Source: Prevotella sp. (lineage in GTDB: Bacteria > Bacteroidota > Bacteroidia > Bacteroidales > Bacteroidaceae). Taken from it: a stretch of DNA of 64,000 nt. The translations under genes were made by a program, and so were the position numbers. This document shows, one piece after another, positions 45,920-57,170 of this stretch. A model generated the notes under the pieces. The model ran no database searches. It had not been told where the DNA came from and saw nothing but the letters and a program-made list of their open reading frames with translations. Where the stretch lies: the NCBI GenBank assembly GCA_016281055.1, contig JAEEHW010000108.1, forward strand, positions 25,717 through 89,716, in the 5' to 3' direction. How positions within the stretch are numbered: the first letter of the stretch is position 1; every line of letters begins with the position of its first letter.

Positions 45920-45948
45920 CTCCTATCATCTTTAATATATAATCTTCA

Positions 45949-47940
45949 TTACTTGAAAGGCAGGTAACAATCCATTAATGAATTAATTTTCCTTCCTTTA
46001 TCCTTTAGTTTATCCGCCAGCCACTTATCGCCAAAACCTGATTTGTACTCCTCATTCTTATGACGAGCCAAACGCTGTAGATCAGCAAATCGTGTACCTT
46101 CAAAGGCAAATTCTAATGCATATTCATCACATAGAATATCTTCCATTGCATTAATATAGTCTTCCAAAGTCGGCTTTTCGCCTATACCCAAAGCGAACTT
46201 AGAATTCAGATATTGCAGTTTTGCTGTTAAGACTGGTTGGAACTGATAAGGTGAATCAAAACCATTTACGACTCCAGCACCATGACGGTGTATTCCTACA
46301 ATTGGACACGATACCTGACTTGCAAGATTCGTCTCTGAAGAGTTTGTAAACTTCTCCACATTTGATTCTGCAAAGAATGGAATCTCTGTCTTTAACATAT
46401 TAAATGTAGATGGTCTAAGATAATACGTACTGTCTTTTGAAATTATATCAACTTCATTCTCATCCTGTCCCATTAACTGTTTATAGAAGAAGATGGAATC
46501 CCTGTCCGTACTCTCATAGTTATTTACAAACGCACGCAAGCCATACTGCATACCATCTTTTAATATTGCAAAAGCCGCATCGGGATATCCCATACGGTTA
46601 AGTGCTTCCGCAAGATGGAGATACACAGTACTTGTTCTAAAAAGGATAATATTACCAGATTGGGGTTTATTAACCCATGTATATACCGAATCCTCATCCA
46701 GACCAGAAGACAGGAAATTAGAACGACCATCGCCAATATTTGAAGAACCAACAGTGTATTTTGTTTGAGTACTCTTCAATTTCTTCTGATAATAATAATA
46801 TGTTGCAGTATCATTAAGGGTGTTATACTCTTGCGAAGGTATCAACTGCATTTCTCTCAATTCCGGACATATTGAAGTGAAATAATGATTACGAGCATAT
46901 GTCGTTACCGTTTTTGCATAATAATCATAACCAAATGCCGCAGGAACCTCCGTAACTTGACCAGCCGTATAGTTTACTGCCATAGGTATATACGTGATGA
47001 CATCATCAGGATTTGGTTTCATTTGATAAATATTATTCCAATCAGTTGGATTCAGCACTCGAGCATTCTCTAACGTTTCATAATCGCTCGGCCACTCAAA
47101 CATGTAAGTAGAGATACCCCGTGGGGTGTATCTATTACAATAATTACTCGTAACCTTACCCTCTGTTCTAAGATAATTGAAATAAGAATAAGCAGCTTTC
47201 GGATAATCACCATATTCCAAATATAACTCACCCATCATAATGTCAACAGGAATAAAACAGCGTGATGGCATATATTTCTTTTCTACGCCCCAGTTTGTAG
47301 AACCTATAGTAGTACCATCTTCACCTATACCATAATTAGGTACTGTAGCACCTGGATATCTATTTCTTAAGAATTCCAAGTTTTCTAATTCCTTTAGGCA
47401 AATCGTTTTCAGATCATACTTTGGATAGGAACCGTCATTTATCTGTGATATAGTCGTTAGCGGCTTTGTAACATATATAATGCCATTACCGCACATACGT
47501 GCCAACTGCAAATAAGTCCATGCACGCAAAGAGGCTATCGCAATATACTCGTTTATAGAAACATTTGTATTTCCCGTATATAGAGCTGTATCACGATTAG
47601 CAAGATAATAGTTACAGTTATTTATCACATTATAATATAGATAAACACTATCATACTTATTTGTTTGATCCACCGTAAGGTTATATAGGTTTCTCAAGTC
47701 AACCTTCGTATGAGATGTACATGATACAAGTTCGCCACGTAACTCATTCTGGAAGAAATACTGATCAGCAACTTGCTGTACTGTTCGCAGCACACCAAAA
47801 GCATATGACACTGAGTCGGTCTTGTTATTCAATTTTGGATCAAAAGACTGACGAGAACTATCAGTGTCAAGCATATCCTGACATGACACGATATTTATAA
47901 CCGCAAATACAGCAATTAAAGTATATAAAAACTTTTTCAT
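45949..47940 (-). CDS. SusD/RagB-like surface lipoprotein, fasciclin operon (second pair)
   Basis: 663 residues, lipobox IVSC (Cys20) then QDMLDTD. The SusD fold is indicated by SLRAWTYLQLARMCGNGIIY (~140-160) and by the C-terminal EYALEFAFEGTRFADLQRLA. It is somewhat longer than usual and AT-rich in codon choice. The gene is last in the fasciclin operon and lies 15 bases after its SusC partner. Confidence 0.88.
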   Translation of the reverse strand: MKKFLYTLIAVFAVINIVSCQDMLDTDSSRQSFDPKLNNKTDSVSYAFGVLRTVQQVADQYFFQNELRGELVSCTSHTKVDLRNLYNLTVDQTNKYDSVYLYYNVINNCNYYLANRDTALYTGNTNVSINEYIAIASLRAWTYLQLARMCGNGIIYVTKPLTTISQINDGSYPKYDLKTICLKELENLEFLRNRYPGATVPNYGIGEDGTTIGSTNWGVEKKYMPSRCFIPVDIMMGELYLEYGDYPKAAYSYFNYLRTEGKVTSNYCNRYTPRGISTYMFEWPSDYETLENARVLNPTDWNNIYQMKPNPDDVITYIPMAVNYTAGQVTEVPAAFGYDYYAKTVTTYARNHYFTSICPELREMQLIPSQEYNTLNDTATYYYYQKKLKSTQTKYTVGSSNIGDGRSNFLSSGLDEDSVYTWVNKPQSGNIILFRTSTVYLHLAEALNRMGYPDAAFAILKDGMQYGLRAFVNNYESTDRDSIFFYKQLMGQDENEVDIISKDSTYYLRPSTFNMLKTEIPFFAESNVEKFTNSSETNLASQVSCPIVGIHRHGAGVVNGFDSPYQFQPVLTAKLQYLNSKFALGIGEKPTLEDYINAMEDILCDEYALEFAFEGTRFADLQRLARHKNEEYKSGFGDKWLADKLKDKGRKINSLMDCYLPFK

Positions 47941-47955
47941 TGTATTATCCCTTAA

Positions 47956-50900
47956 TTATAGATTAATCTTAACACCGAAGATAAGCGAACGTCCCATTGT
48001 CAGATTACCGAAGTCCACTCCTTGGTATAGTTGATTGTTACTGATACTAAACTCTGGGTCATTACCTGTATATTTAGTCAGAGTGAACAGGTTGCGCGCC
48101 TCACCCCATACAGAGATACCCTGCAGCCATGACTGCCAAGACTCAGGTATTGGTATCTGATATGTTACACTTAATGTCTTCATACGCAGATATGAGCCAT
48201 CCTCTATCCAACGGTCAGAGAAACGGTTGTTACCCTTAGGGTCGCCATAAGCAACCTTTGGCATAGAAGTGATCTGGCCTTCATAACGCCAGAAGCCTGT
48301 TTCTGCCACTTGCTGATTATAGAATGTAGAACCTGAGTTCAAGATTGAACGCTGATAATTATACACATCATTGCCTACACTATAGTTGAAGCCTACATTA
48401 AATGTAAAGCGTTTCCACGTCAGCGAAGCAAAAATATTACCATAAATATCTGGATTAGGATCACCAATAACGACCTTGTCCTGCTCATCAATATATCCAT
48501 CACCATTCTGGTCGATGAAATGCACATCACCTGCATTGAAAATCTGAGTTGCTCCTGTCTCATCAATATACCTTAAGTAATCAGCAGATGCCACTCCGTT
48601 CACATCAACATTCTTATATGCCTTCGAAGCTTCTTCCTCAGTACTAAACACTATACCCGTGGTTTGATAACCATAGAACTGTCCGAACGGAGAACCCGTA
48701 GCCATCAAGATGTTATTGTCACCATAAACCGACATCGTGTAATCTCCATCTGTTAATTGATGAATCCTATTACTATAGTGACCTAATGAACCACCCACCT
48801 CAAGATGCATATCTCTGGTTTCTATTGGCTTGCCACTAAGAGATAACTCAAAACCTCTATTTCTTAACACGCCATCATTTGTCCAATAGTTATTTATACC
48901 ACCTATAGGATTGTCAAACTTTTTCAAAGCCAACAAGTCCTTCGTGCGATGATAATACACATCGACGCCAAAACAGAGCCTATTGTCAAACATATTGGTT
49001 TTCAAACCAACATTGTATTTAAGTGTGGTTTCTGACTTAATTCTATCATTACCAATATTGACAAACTGCATGCCAATAGATTTGTAATTGTATCGTACCG
49101 GCACATACGAAGAACGAGCCGCATAGTTAGATATGTCATCATTACCACTTACGTCAAATCCTCCATATACTTTCAAATAATTTACAATAGTATTCTTGGG
49201 GAACCATGATTCATTTGACACAACCCATCCCAACTGGATACTTGGATAAAGAGCCCATCGTACTCCACCAATCTTTATACCTGAGGTTGAAGACATATTT
49301 GAACCAAAACGACTATTTGCTTCTCCTAACAAAGACAATGTCGCAAAGAATCTATTTGCATATTCATAGTCTGCACTGGCATACCACTGCATATTCTTCC
49401 ATATTTCATTCTCTCCTTCAATATTATTGTATTTTCCGCCGAGAGAAGGATTTCTATCGTTTGTCGAATAATTATCATTCTGAGAAGAAGGATAATCACT
49501 ATCAAATGAGAAATAGTTATAACGGAAGCCACCCATTATCGAGATTGAGTTCGCACCATATTTCTTATTCCAATCCAGATGGGTATTACTCAAAACATTT
49601 GATGCTTTCGAGAACAATGACTCTGTACCAGCTGTCACTGTACCTAGACCGTCTACCATAAATGAAGGTACTGAGTTATATGGACGGTAATACTTCTGAG
49701 AATAACGGTTCAGAGTGTAACTGAACAATGTTGTCAACTTTAGATTTCGATTGAATTCAAATGTTGGTTCAATCTTTACATTGAACGATGTATTCTCAAG
49801 TTTGTTTTTGTTGTCACCCTCAGCATTATCAAAGAATGTAATAGGATTGGCCAATGAATAATCACTTCCAACTTGAGACAACAGTTCGTCAGCGCCTGAT
49901 ATCAACGATGTAAAATCACCAGTATAAGAACTATATTGATAAGGATACAACAACGGACTCTTTATTGATGCAAGAGCAGTGGGGGATGTAATAGTTCCCT
50001 GGGTCAAGTCTGCCTTAAAGCCTTCATCAAAACGTTGCTTGTTAGTCCTTGAGAAAGACATGTCGAACTTGGTCGTAAGATTGGACAATATGCTGATATC
50101 TGTATTGAAACGAACATTTATACGATCAAAGCCTGTTGCCTTGACTGTACCTTTTGAATCAACATACCCTAAAGAAAGATTATACATACCTACATCATCA
50201 CCACCCTGCACATTAATACTGTAATTCTGTGTCAAGGCATTGCGATAAACATAGTCATTCCAATTTGTATTATTATGGTAAGTGTTATAATAGTATCCAT
50301 TAGGATCATCATTTAGAAAATTCAATTTCTGCATGATAGATGGATTCTTAACGACATCAGATACAGTACCAAGCATAGCCGTTGCATAACTACGATACTG
50401 ATTTCCGTCCATCATCGTCAATAATGAAGGTTCAAATTCTACACCTACAGATACCTTCGCATCAATGCGGGTAGCCATAGAATGGCCACGTTTTGTATTT
50501 ATCAGTATCACACCATTTGCACCACGTGCGCCATAAAGTGCCGTGGCATTTTTCAACACTGTAACCTTATCTATGTCTTCTGGTGATATGGTAGAAAACA
50601 TATTAAATATATTACCATAATGCATCTGATAACGTTCGCGCTGCATATCCAATTCTACACCATCCAGTATAATTAATGGTTGAGCATTAGCAGATATGGA
50701 ATTTATGCCACGAATAAACATTGATGCACCTCCATCTACATCACCAGAATGTACAACAGAACGGATATCTGCACCCAATCGCTCTTGAATCTCTTGATCA
50801 ATAGTTATTCCTCCACCCTTGGAAGTAAATGAACTTTTTGCAGTATAATCCGTATTATTACCATACATGGTATTGTACGCATCACGCAACAAAGAAATCT

Positions 50901-51312
50901 TTACTTCCTGAGTTTCATCATTTGCACGTATTGCTACCTGCTGAGACATAAATCTTGGAGCCTGAACAAAAAGTGCTGTTGCAAACGTAGGTACTTTCAT
51001 TGTAAACTTACCGTCAGCATCAGTCATTGACGCATATCGAGTGTCATTCAGAACCTGAAGACGGACACCTGCAACTGGTTGCTTTGTAGCCACATCTCTG
51101 ACAATGCCATGTATTTCACACATAGGATTATCATCAACAACAACTTTTCGTTTTGGCTGAGCTATTGTTTGCACATCTTCCTCTAAGTCATCTAATTCAT
51201 CTTGGGCGACTGACACCATACTAAATGTCATCGCAATAATACAGAGAACGAGTCTTAGACCCAAACGCTGCAAGATACCAAATATATTATTCTCCATCTT
51301 ATTTATTTCCAT
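47956..51312 (-). CDS. SusC-like TonB-dependent transporter, fasciclin operon (second pair)
   Basis: 1118 residues. A signal peptide lies within ~1-36 (SMVSVAQ), followed by an unusual acidic stretch DELDDLEEDVQ and a regulatory-like domain (~62-145, CEIHGIVRDVATKQPVAGVR). The plug contains GGASMFIRGINSISANAQPL and TALYGARGANGVILINT; the barrel ends LIFGVKINL. The usual VVVGYG motif at the plug start is absent (GNNTDYTAKSSFTSKGGG instead). The first codon overlaps the upstream fasciclin gene by 10 bases, so Met6 at 51297 is an alternative start; either way the genes are translationally close. Confidence 0.88.
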   Translation of the reverse strand: MEINKMENNIFGILQRLGLRLVLCIIAMTFSMVSVAQDELDDLEEDVQTIAQPKRKVVVDDNPMCEIHGIVRDVATKQPVAGVRLQVLNDTRYASMTDADGKFTMKVPTFATALFVQAPRFMSQQVAIRANDETQEVKISLLRDAYNTMYGNNTDYTAKSSFTSKGGGITIDQEIQERLGADIRSVVHSGDVDGGASMFIRGINSISANAQPLIILDGVELDMQRERYQMHYGNIFNMFSTISPEDIDKVTVLKNATALYGARGANGVILINTKRGHSMATRIDAKVSVGVEFEPSLLTMMDGNQYRSYATAMLGTVSDVVKNPSIMQKLNFLNDDPNGYYYNTYHNNTNWNDYVYRNALTQNYSINVQGGDDVGMYNLSLGYVDSKGTVKATGFDRINVRFNTDISILSNLTTKFDMSFSRTNKQRFDEGFKADLTQGTITSPTALASIKSPLLYPYQYSSYTGDFTSLISGADELLSQVGSDYSLANPITFFDNAEGDNKNKLENTSFNVKIEPTFEFNRNLKLTTLFSYTLNRYSQKYYRPYNSVPSFMVDGLGTVTAGTESLFSKASNVLSNTHLDWNKKYGANSISIMGGFRYNYFSFDSDYPSSQNDNYSTNDRNPSLGGKYNNIEGENEIWKNMQWYASADYEYANRFFATLSLLGEANSRFGSNMSSTSGIKIGGVRWALYPSIQLGWVVSNESWFPKNTIVNYLKVYGGFDVSGNDDISNYAARSSYVPVRYNYKSIGMQFVNIGNDRIKSETTLKYNVGLKTNMFDNRLCFGVDVYYHRTKDLLALKKFDNPIGGINNYWTNDGVLRNRGFELSLSGKPIETRDMHLEVGGSLGHYSNRIHQLTDGDYTMSVYGDNNILMATGSPFGQFYGYQTTGIVFSTEEEASKAYKNVDVNGVASADYLRYIDETGATQIFNAGDVHFIDQNGDGYIDEQDKVVIGDPNPDIYGNIFASLTWKRFTFNVGFNYSVGNDVYNYQRSILNSGSTFYNQQVAETGFWRYEGQITSMPKVAYGDPKGNNRFSDRWIEDGSYLRMKTLSVTYQIPIPESWQSWLQGISVWGEARNLFTLTKYTGNDPEFSISNNQLYQGVDFGNLTMGRSLIFGVKINL

Positions 51313-53153
51313 TTTATTGTTTTATCCACTTCTTCAGGAACCATTACCACTCTTGCCACACGCATATTCTGCTCATACTTGTTTCTATTTGAACTGGTTG
51401 AATATGTTTTCGTATGACACATCATTAAAGTAGGATAGGCATCTATACCTAAATAACTTACAGGTATATCATGCATACCAAGGTCAATTACGTTGATAAT
51501 TCCCGGAACAGTGACTATAGAAGTACCATCCTTATATGGAATATGTTTCTTCTTCTCTGCAGCACTCCAACTATCATCAACCCAAGCAGGTGACTCATTC
51601 AGACTTAAAGTTTCTTTCTTTATCTGACCATCCTTATCTGTATATGTAAAGACAAAAGAAAGATAATATGGCTTCTGTGTTGCCAATGTATCATCTATTT
51701 GTTCTGGAGCAGTTATCACATACATATGATACTTCGTAGAATGTAAATTATTAAGAGCAATATCCAACTCAGGACGTGTACTGTTTGATTTCAAGTTTTT
51801 AGTATACATATAGGTAAAGTTATCAGACTTTTCCCTATTGAAGTATTTCTTCATAAACCAATCAGGAACTTCTCTAAAAAGTGTATCTCTACTTTGCAAA
51901 TCGTCATAAGGTATTCTTCCATTACCTACCTCAAACAATAACTGAGATTCAAAACCACTACGCATCACATTGTTATTATAGCCATAAGAGAACACCGGAT
52001 TATACCATTCTTCTGGCTTATATGCAATACTGTCTGTAATACGAGCATAACCATTTGACATTTTCACCACCGAATTATCTTTCGTCGATGCAATAATCTT
52101 ATCTACATTCGTCATATAGTCGCTAATGGTCGTACGCAAAGTATCCGTTTCTGTTACAGAATAATCCTGTTCTGCGAGCGCTTTATTGTAACGACTTGTG
52201 TTTGAAAATATCAAATCAGAAATCGTTATAAGATTTGTCAAAGAATCAGTATAATACTCACCATCAAAGTTTACTGTTTTTGTAGTACTTGTAGATGGTT
52301 GGAAAGACGCCTGTGTCGCAAGTGTTGTTGAATTTTCTGACGCAACATCCCAATAAGGGAAACTGCTGAGATAATTTAAATGTGGCTTTATGACACTTAC
52401 AGCCTTATCCCATGCAGCATCCGTAGGAAAAAACATAGTATATGAGGAATCCTCTGTCGCTATTTTTGCATCCAGACGTTTGGTGGTCATCAGATTGTCA
52501 ATAATAATAACAGAATCCAGATAAGTAATTTTTCCTGCAACCATCGGTCCGACAACAGAATTCTTTGTATCCAATTCTTTGGTTTCATATTTCTTCAAAT
52601 ATTTAACGAATTTGTCGCAGCCTTCTACTTCATCCAGGTACTCATATAAGTTTGGATAAAAAGTACTCTGACCATCTATTACGTGTATTACACCGTTAGA
52701 GGATGGTATATTTCCACGTACTATATTCACATCATCAAACTTTTCTGCAGTAAAAAGATGCTTCTTTTCGTTAAGAGATAACACTGTCTCCTCAACAGTA
52801 GCATTTACAGGCATATTAAAATTTGCTAAATGCTGTTTTACAAATTTAGAAACGAGTTTTGCACTATCAAGCTGCATTAAGGTTTCCACATCAAATCCTG
52901 CAGAACCATTTTTAGGTGCCCAGACAGTATATGAACCAGGCGTATTAAGTATGTCTGCATAACCCGCCTTCTTTACTAAAGAGGCGAAATCTGACAATTC
53001 TTCATTCTCTGATATATTCTGCCACAAAGTCTTTCCCGCATACATATTTGAATCGTTAAAGGCTTCATTATAATCAGAATAATCTGAGCATGATGTCGCG
53101 ACAAACATTAATATTGTCGTAAACAACAGACCTATCTTTTCTATATATTTCAT
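51303..53153 (-). CDS. Fasciclin (FAS1) domain surface lipoprotein, 616 residues
   Basis: Lipobox ATSC (Cys22) followed by SDYSDYNEAF. The first FAS1 domain (~40-175) shows the typical order: LWQNISENEELSDFASLVKK at the start, then TVWAPKNGSAGFD (H1 motif region), FVKQHLANF, and SSNGVIHVIDG at the end. A second FAS1-like domain covers ~190-390 with YTMFFPTDAAWDKA. The C-terminal ~200 residues are unassigned beta-rich sequence. FAS1 domains mediate adhesion or ligand binding in many organisms. Here the protein sits directly before a SusC gene that overlaps its 3' end. Confidence 0.85.
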   Translation of the reverse strand: MKYIEKIGLLFTTILMFVATSCSDYSDYNEAFNDSNMYAGKTLWQNISENEELSDFASLVKKAGYADILNTPGSYTVWAPKNGSAGFDVETLMQLDSAKLVSKFVKQHLANFNMPVNATVEETVLSLNEKKHLFTAEKFDDVNIVRGNIPSSNGVIHVIDGQSTFYPNLYEYLDEVEGCDKFVKYLKKYETKELDTKNSVVGPMVAGKITYLDSVIIIDNLMTTKRLDAKIATEDSSYTMFFPTDAAWDKAVSVIKPHLNYLSSFPYWDVASENSTTLATQASFQPSTSTTKTVNFDGEYYTDSLTNLITISDLIFSNTSRYNKALAEQDYSVTETDTLRTTISDYMTNVDKIIASTKDNSVVKMSNGYARITDSIAYKPEEWYNPVFSYGYNNNVMRSGFESQLLFEVGNGRIPYDDLQSRDTLFREVPDWFMKKYFNREKSDNFTYMYTKNLKSNSTRPELDIALNNLHSTKYHMYVITAPEQIDDTLATQKPYYLSFVFTYTDKDGQIKKETLSLNESPAWVDDSWSAAEKKKHIPYKDGTSIVTVPGIINVIDLGMHDIPVSYLGIDAYPTLMMCHTKTYSTSSNRNKYEQNMRVARVVMVPEEVDKTIKWK

Positions 53154-53192
53154 AAGAATTATTTTTTAAAACTTTTTATAATCCATTATTCT

Positions 53193-55364
53193 TTAATACC
53201 AGTCTTCAGACATTATCTGACTATTAACGATACTTACTGGTACAATTTCTATAAAGTCGAAACTCCATCCTAACTGTTTATCATCAGTAATGAGGTTCTT
53301 TATCCTAAACCAATAATCCTTACTCTGCTCAAGTCGGGTTGTTGTAACGACATGACGAACCATCATCGTACCATAACCAGACTCTGTACGACAACTTGTA
53401 GAACCCGTCATCAAAGATGCTGCTGAATATGGATCTGATGAATCATATGCCAATTTATTTTTGTTACTGTTGTAAGTACCACGAGAGAAACATGCAGGAC
53501 CACGCATATAGCCTCTCAGATGCATATCTGCATCTGTCTGTATACCATAGTCGTCCTCCGTGGTAGGATCAGTCCATCCTATAGATGCATCTGTCATCGC
53601 ATCTGCACGTGCATCAAATGGCATACCCAAAGCTTTCATCGACGATGGAGAAGAGCTGTTTCCTAAGTAGAACTGCATCAAACCTCCACGCGCCATAGGT
53701 GGATAGAATATACGTATTTCATATTCTCCAGTCGGAACATGAGGCAACTTTATTGCAAAATCATATTGATCCCAACCTTGCATTTGATCAGACTCATGAG
53801 CACGCCATGCTCCCTGAACACAGAAACGCAGGACCGTAGAATTATTATAGCATACAATGTTATCAAAGAAATCAAGTGGGAATGCCACACGGTTACCATC
53901 ACCTCCAGAATTACGTACACTTATCTCTGATGGAGTAGCGCCACGAATACCATTGTTTATCAATTCATAAAGGAATGTTGATGAATCAAAGCGCATACGT
54001 TCATTTAAAGCATTTCGTGCATTTTCATCATATAACAAGATACCATTTATTCTATGCACATATCCGTTATAGCAGTCAATGCTGGAGCCACTGGTGCGTT
54101 TCACCTCTACTCCAGGGAATACGATAGGATGCTGATCATCTGAACCAAATGTAGCTATCTGATCAGTTAAGGTATTATTCATTCTATAACGATTAATATA
54201 GAGATTTTTGGTACTCATAGGATTCAACTCCCAGCATTTCAGCAGTGTATTTGGAAGCATCGTCTCAAAATAATCGTTAGGCTCATAACCAAATGAATAG
54301 TTCCAGTTCTGATTAGTTGAACTGTACTCATACACTATCTTATCAACAGGCATTCCTGCACGCAGGATATGATACGCAACAAACATATGAAGTACATTGA
54401 ACTCATTAGTATAATCCGTTCCTGTACTAACTGTATTACCAGTTTCTCCAAGATAATCATACCATGTTGCGGCATTGGCATACCATTCCTTACACTTGGC
54501 AATAAGATCATCTATATTATTTATACCATTTTCTGCAAAAACGTTATCATCCTCCGCAAATACCGTATAAAGTATTTTACACTCGTCTGGATAATATAAC
54601 TTGTTGTTATCGCGGTCCATACGTTCTGCATCACTCATTGTATATGTAACGCCCTTACTAACAGAAACAAGAGCCTTGTCAAGACCTGTCATTTTCAATG
54701 CTTCACCAAAAATCTTGAAGTCCTCGTTTCTAGTAAGCTCATCACTTATCAATCTATTGGATAGATGCAGTACAGAGTCACACACATGAACATATCCATT
54801 TGTCATCTCATTGTCGCCATTCAATATAAAAGAATTATTATTCAAGGCCAACGAACTGCCGGAGAAACCGACATTAATGACACGATTAAGCATTGTATTC
54901 CACGTAACATTTGTTCCCTCCACATCAATCGTACGATGAATAGTATTACACAAATGATACTTAGAAATCTCAGTACACAAACTATCCGTTAACAATTTTA
55001 CCTTCTCATGGACATCCAAGTCATCAAAACCCGGAGTATCAGGAATACCATTGTGAAGACGTCCTGCTTCCGCAGCTTCCTCATCATTATATAGCTGAGT
55101 AAGATATATGTCCACGCCCTCATTTATTGGCGCGAAACAAGTATATTGTCCATATGTTGACATGTTACGTGAAAACCCACTACGCTTCAATATATCATTG
55201 AATGCAGACAAAGAGTCTGTACTTGAAAGATAGTCCTCTATCGTCTGTCCTGTAAATGAATATAGATTTGATTCGTCTGGATCTTCACTACATGAAACTA
55301 TAGCTAATGACAGCAACGCAACAATAGGAAGAGATCTAAAAAACTTTATTTTTATCTGTTTCAT
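53193..55364 (-). CDS. Fasciclin (FAS1) domain surface lipoprotein, 723 residues
   Basis: Lipobox AIVSC (Cys25), then SEDPDESN. Two FAS1 domains are likely: ~38-205 (FNDILKRSGF, YTCFAPINEGVD, KYHLCNTIHRT, TNGYVHVCDSVLHL) and ~205-450 (FKIFGEALKMTGLDKALVSV, YTVFAEDDNVFAENG, YNGYVHRINGILLY). The C-terminal part (~450-723) is a beta-rich domain with EYEIRIFYPPMARGG and LEQSKDYWFRIKNLITDDKQ, probably a carbohydrate-binding-like sandwich, unassigned. It lies between the two SusC/SusD pairs. Role inferred as surface accessory of the transporters. Confidence 0.83.
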   Translation of the reverse strand: MKQIKIKFFRSLPIVALLSLAIVSCSEDPDESNLYSFTGQTIEDYLSSTDSLSAFNDILKRSGFSRNMSTYGQYTCFAPINEGVDIYLTQLYNDEEAAEAGRLHNGIPDTPGFDDLDVHEKVKLLTDSLCTEISKYHLCNTIHRTIDVEGTNVTWNTMLNRVINVGFSGSSLALNNNSFILNGDNEMTNGYVHVCDSVLHLSNRLISDELTRNEDFKIFGEALKMTGLDKALVSVSKGVTYTMSDAERMDRDNNKLYYPDECKILYTVFAEDDNVFAENGINNIDDLIAKCKEWYANAATWYDYLGETGNTVSTGTDYTNEFNVLHMFVAYHILRAGMPVDKIVYEYSSTNQNWNYSFGYEPNDYFETMLPNTLLKCWELNPMSTKNLYINRYRMNNTLTDQIATFGSDDQHPIVFPGVEVKRTSGSSIDCYNGYVHRINGILLYDENARNALNERMRFDSSTFLYELINNGIRGATPSEISVRNSGGDGNRVAFPLDFFDNIVCYNNSTVLRFCVQGAWRAHESDQMQGWDQYDFAIKLPHVPTGEYEIRIFYPPMARGGLMQFYLGNSSSPSSMKALGMPFDARADAMTDASIGWTDPTTEDDYGIQTDADMHLRGYMRGPACFSRGTYNSNKNKLAYDSSDPYSAASLMTGSTSCRTESGYGTMMVRHVVTTTRLEQSKDYWFRIKNLITDDKQLGWSFDFIEIVPVSIVNSQIMSEDWY

Positions 55365-55417
55365 AATTAATAAGCTTTTGGAATTACAAAGTCTCTAAAC
55401 ACCTGACGACAAAACCT

Positions 55418-57142
55418 TTAGTTCCTTGCTGTCGTTTCATTTGTAGAATATACAGGATTTTGTTTTAATTTTGAATTCACCTTTTTCTCTGCATCATTTA
55501 TTGGCATATAAAGGTAGGGTTCCGTTGGGATTCTCACCTTCATAGAAGACGCACCTGAACTGTATTTTCTCACGACAAGAGACAACATAGGATCATAGTT
55601 CTCTACAAATGCACTCTGATCTGCAAGAATCTTATTGTAGTTCACGCCATCCACATGACGATAGTTATAACGCATCAGATCGAACCAACGCTTTCCTTCA
55701 AAACAAAGTTCACGAGCTCGCTCTTCAAGTACAAGGCGTTCCATATCATATTTCTGGTATGTGCTCCACTTCAATGAGTCATCCGCTAAATTTGTAGTAG
55801 GAATAGATCTTGAATTGACATATTGTACTATATTGAACACCTGTTGGCGCGTATAATCACCTTCTTTTATCTCTGTACCGTCTTTGAAACCATTCTCCAA
55901 CATATATGCTGACATCATAGCTTCCGCCTTCATCAACAATACATCAGTAATCCTATAAACAATCCAGTTCTGACTATAGCCACTATACGTGCGAGACGTA
56001 CGACTTTCCTTAGTCATACTTCCAAGGCGCCCACTCTGAGATACCATCTTTCTTACATCATAATTATCTGCAGAAGTATTTGCATCATAGATACTTTCCC
56101 ACAAACGCATATCAGACTCCTTAATAAATACATTATTTGAACCAATATTACCATAAGAGCCAGATACTTTTAAATATCCATAACCTGAGTTGTTATTTTT
56201 AAACTTATGATACATCTGACAAAGACTAACATTGTCATTATATTGTAACTCAAAAATGCTCTCCTCTGAATTTTGGTCACCAAATATCTGACTATAATAG
56301 TCTTGATAGTCATACAGATTATATGGGTTAGCTTCATCCTCTACTTCCCAATCATATTTAACATGTTGGTTCTTCTTAGATTCTAAAACCTTGTCACAAT
56401 AAACAATTGCCTGTTTATAGTCTTCCAAAGAATGATTAACAGACGCACGCCACAGATAAATATCAGCAAGTATTGCCCATATACCGTCTTTTGTGATATA
56501 ACCATAGTTACGCCATGCATTTGTTCCTGTATATGCATCCGCCGTCATAGCATTTGGCTCTGCCTCAAGTAAGCCATCAATACAATACTGTAATACTGTA
56601 TTCGGATCAGACTGAGCAATCTCCATCTCCTGGGCATTTGACATATAAGCTCCAGCAGTAAGAGGAACATCACGAAAGACTCTCACAAGATAGAAATAAC
56701 ATAAAGAACGCAATGCTAATACTTGAGAGCGGTGCGCTTGGTAGTCACCTTCCGTATATGCAGGATCCACACTTAATGTTTGTTCCGCTTTCTCTAATAC
56801 TATATTACAATAGTTAATTGTTGTATATAATGCACCCCAACTAGTAAATGTATTCGTAGGCTGAGTATTCTGGGTGTACATTTCAACAAGTGCATCACGT
56901 AAACCTTCCGTAATATTATCTGTATAGGTAAACTCGTCTGAACGAAAGTCTGACCATACAATAAGATTACGCATAAACGTAGCATCTGTCATATTTAGAT
57001 AAGCCTTAGCAACGACAGATGACACCTCATCCTTCGTCTTCCAATAATTCTCATCCGTTGTTTTGCTATATGGAAGTATTACTGTATCAACACAAGAAGA
57101 TAACAGTATACCAGCAAACATTATAATAAATATCTTTTTCAT
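55418..57142 (-). CDS. SusD/RagB-like surface lipoprotein, fasciclin operon (first pair)
   Basis: 574 residues, lipobox LSSC (Cys17), then VDTVILPYSK, with fewer acidic residues after Cys than the other lipoproteins here. SusD core: ALRSLCYFYLVRVFRDVPL (~142-160); C-terminus ERARELCFEGKRWFDLMRYN and IPTEPYLYMPINDAEKKVN. The normal SusD length makes it the most standard SusD of the window. SusC ends 28 bases upstream. Confidence 0.92.
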   Translation of the reverse strand: MKKIFIIMFAGILLSSCVDTVILPYSKTTDENYWKTKDEVSSVVAKAYLNMTDATFMRNLIVWSDFRSDEFTYTDNITEGLRDALVEMYTQNTQPTNTFTSWGALYTTINYCNIVLEKAEQTLSVDPAYTEGDYQAHRSQVLALRSLCYFYLVRVFRDVPLTAGAYMSNAQEMEIAQSDPNTVLQYCIDGLLEAEPNAMTADAYTGTNAWRNYGYITKDGIWAILADIYLWRASVNHSLEDYKQAIVYCDKVLESKKNQHVKYDWEVEDEANPYNLYDYQDYYSQIFGDQNSEESIFELQYNDNVSLCQMYHKFKNNNSGYGYLKVSGSYGNIGSNNVFIKESDMRLWESIYDANTSADNYDVRKMVSQSGRLGSMTKESRTSRTYSGYSQNWIVYRITDVLLMKAEAMMSAYMLENGFKDGTEIKEGDYTRQQVFNIVQYVNSRSIPTTNLADDSLKWSTYQKYDMERLVLEERARELCFEGKRWFDLMRYNYRHVDGVNYNKILADQSAFVENYDPMLSLVVRKYSSGASSMKVRIPTEPYLYMPINDAEKKVNSKLKQNPVYSTNETTARN

Positions 57143-57170
57143 TATTTTACTGTTTTATTCTTGGGAATAA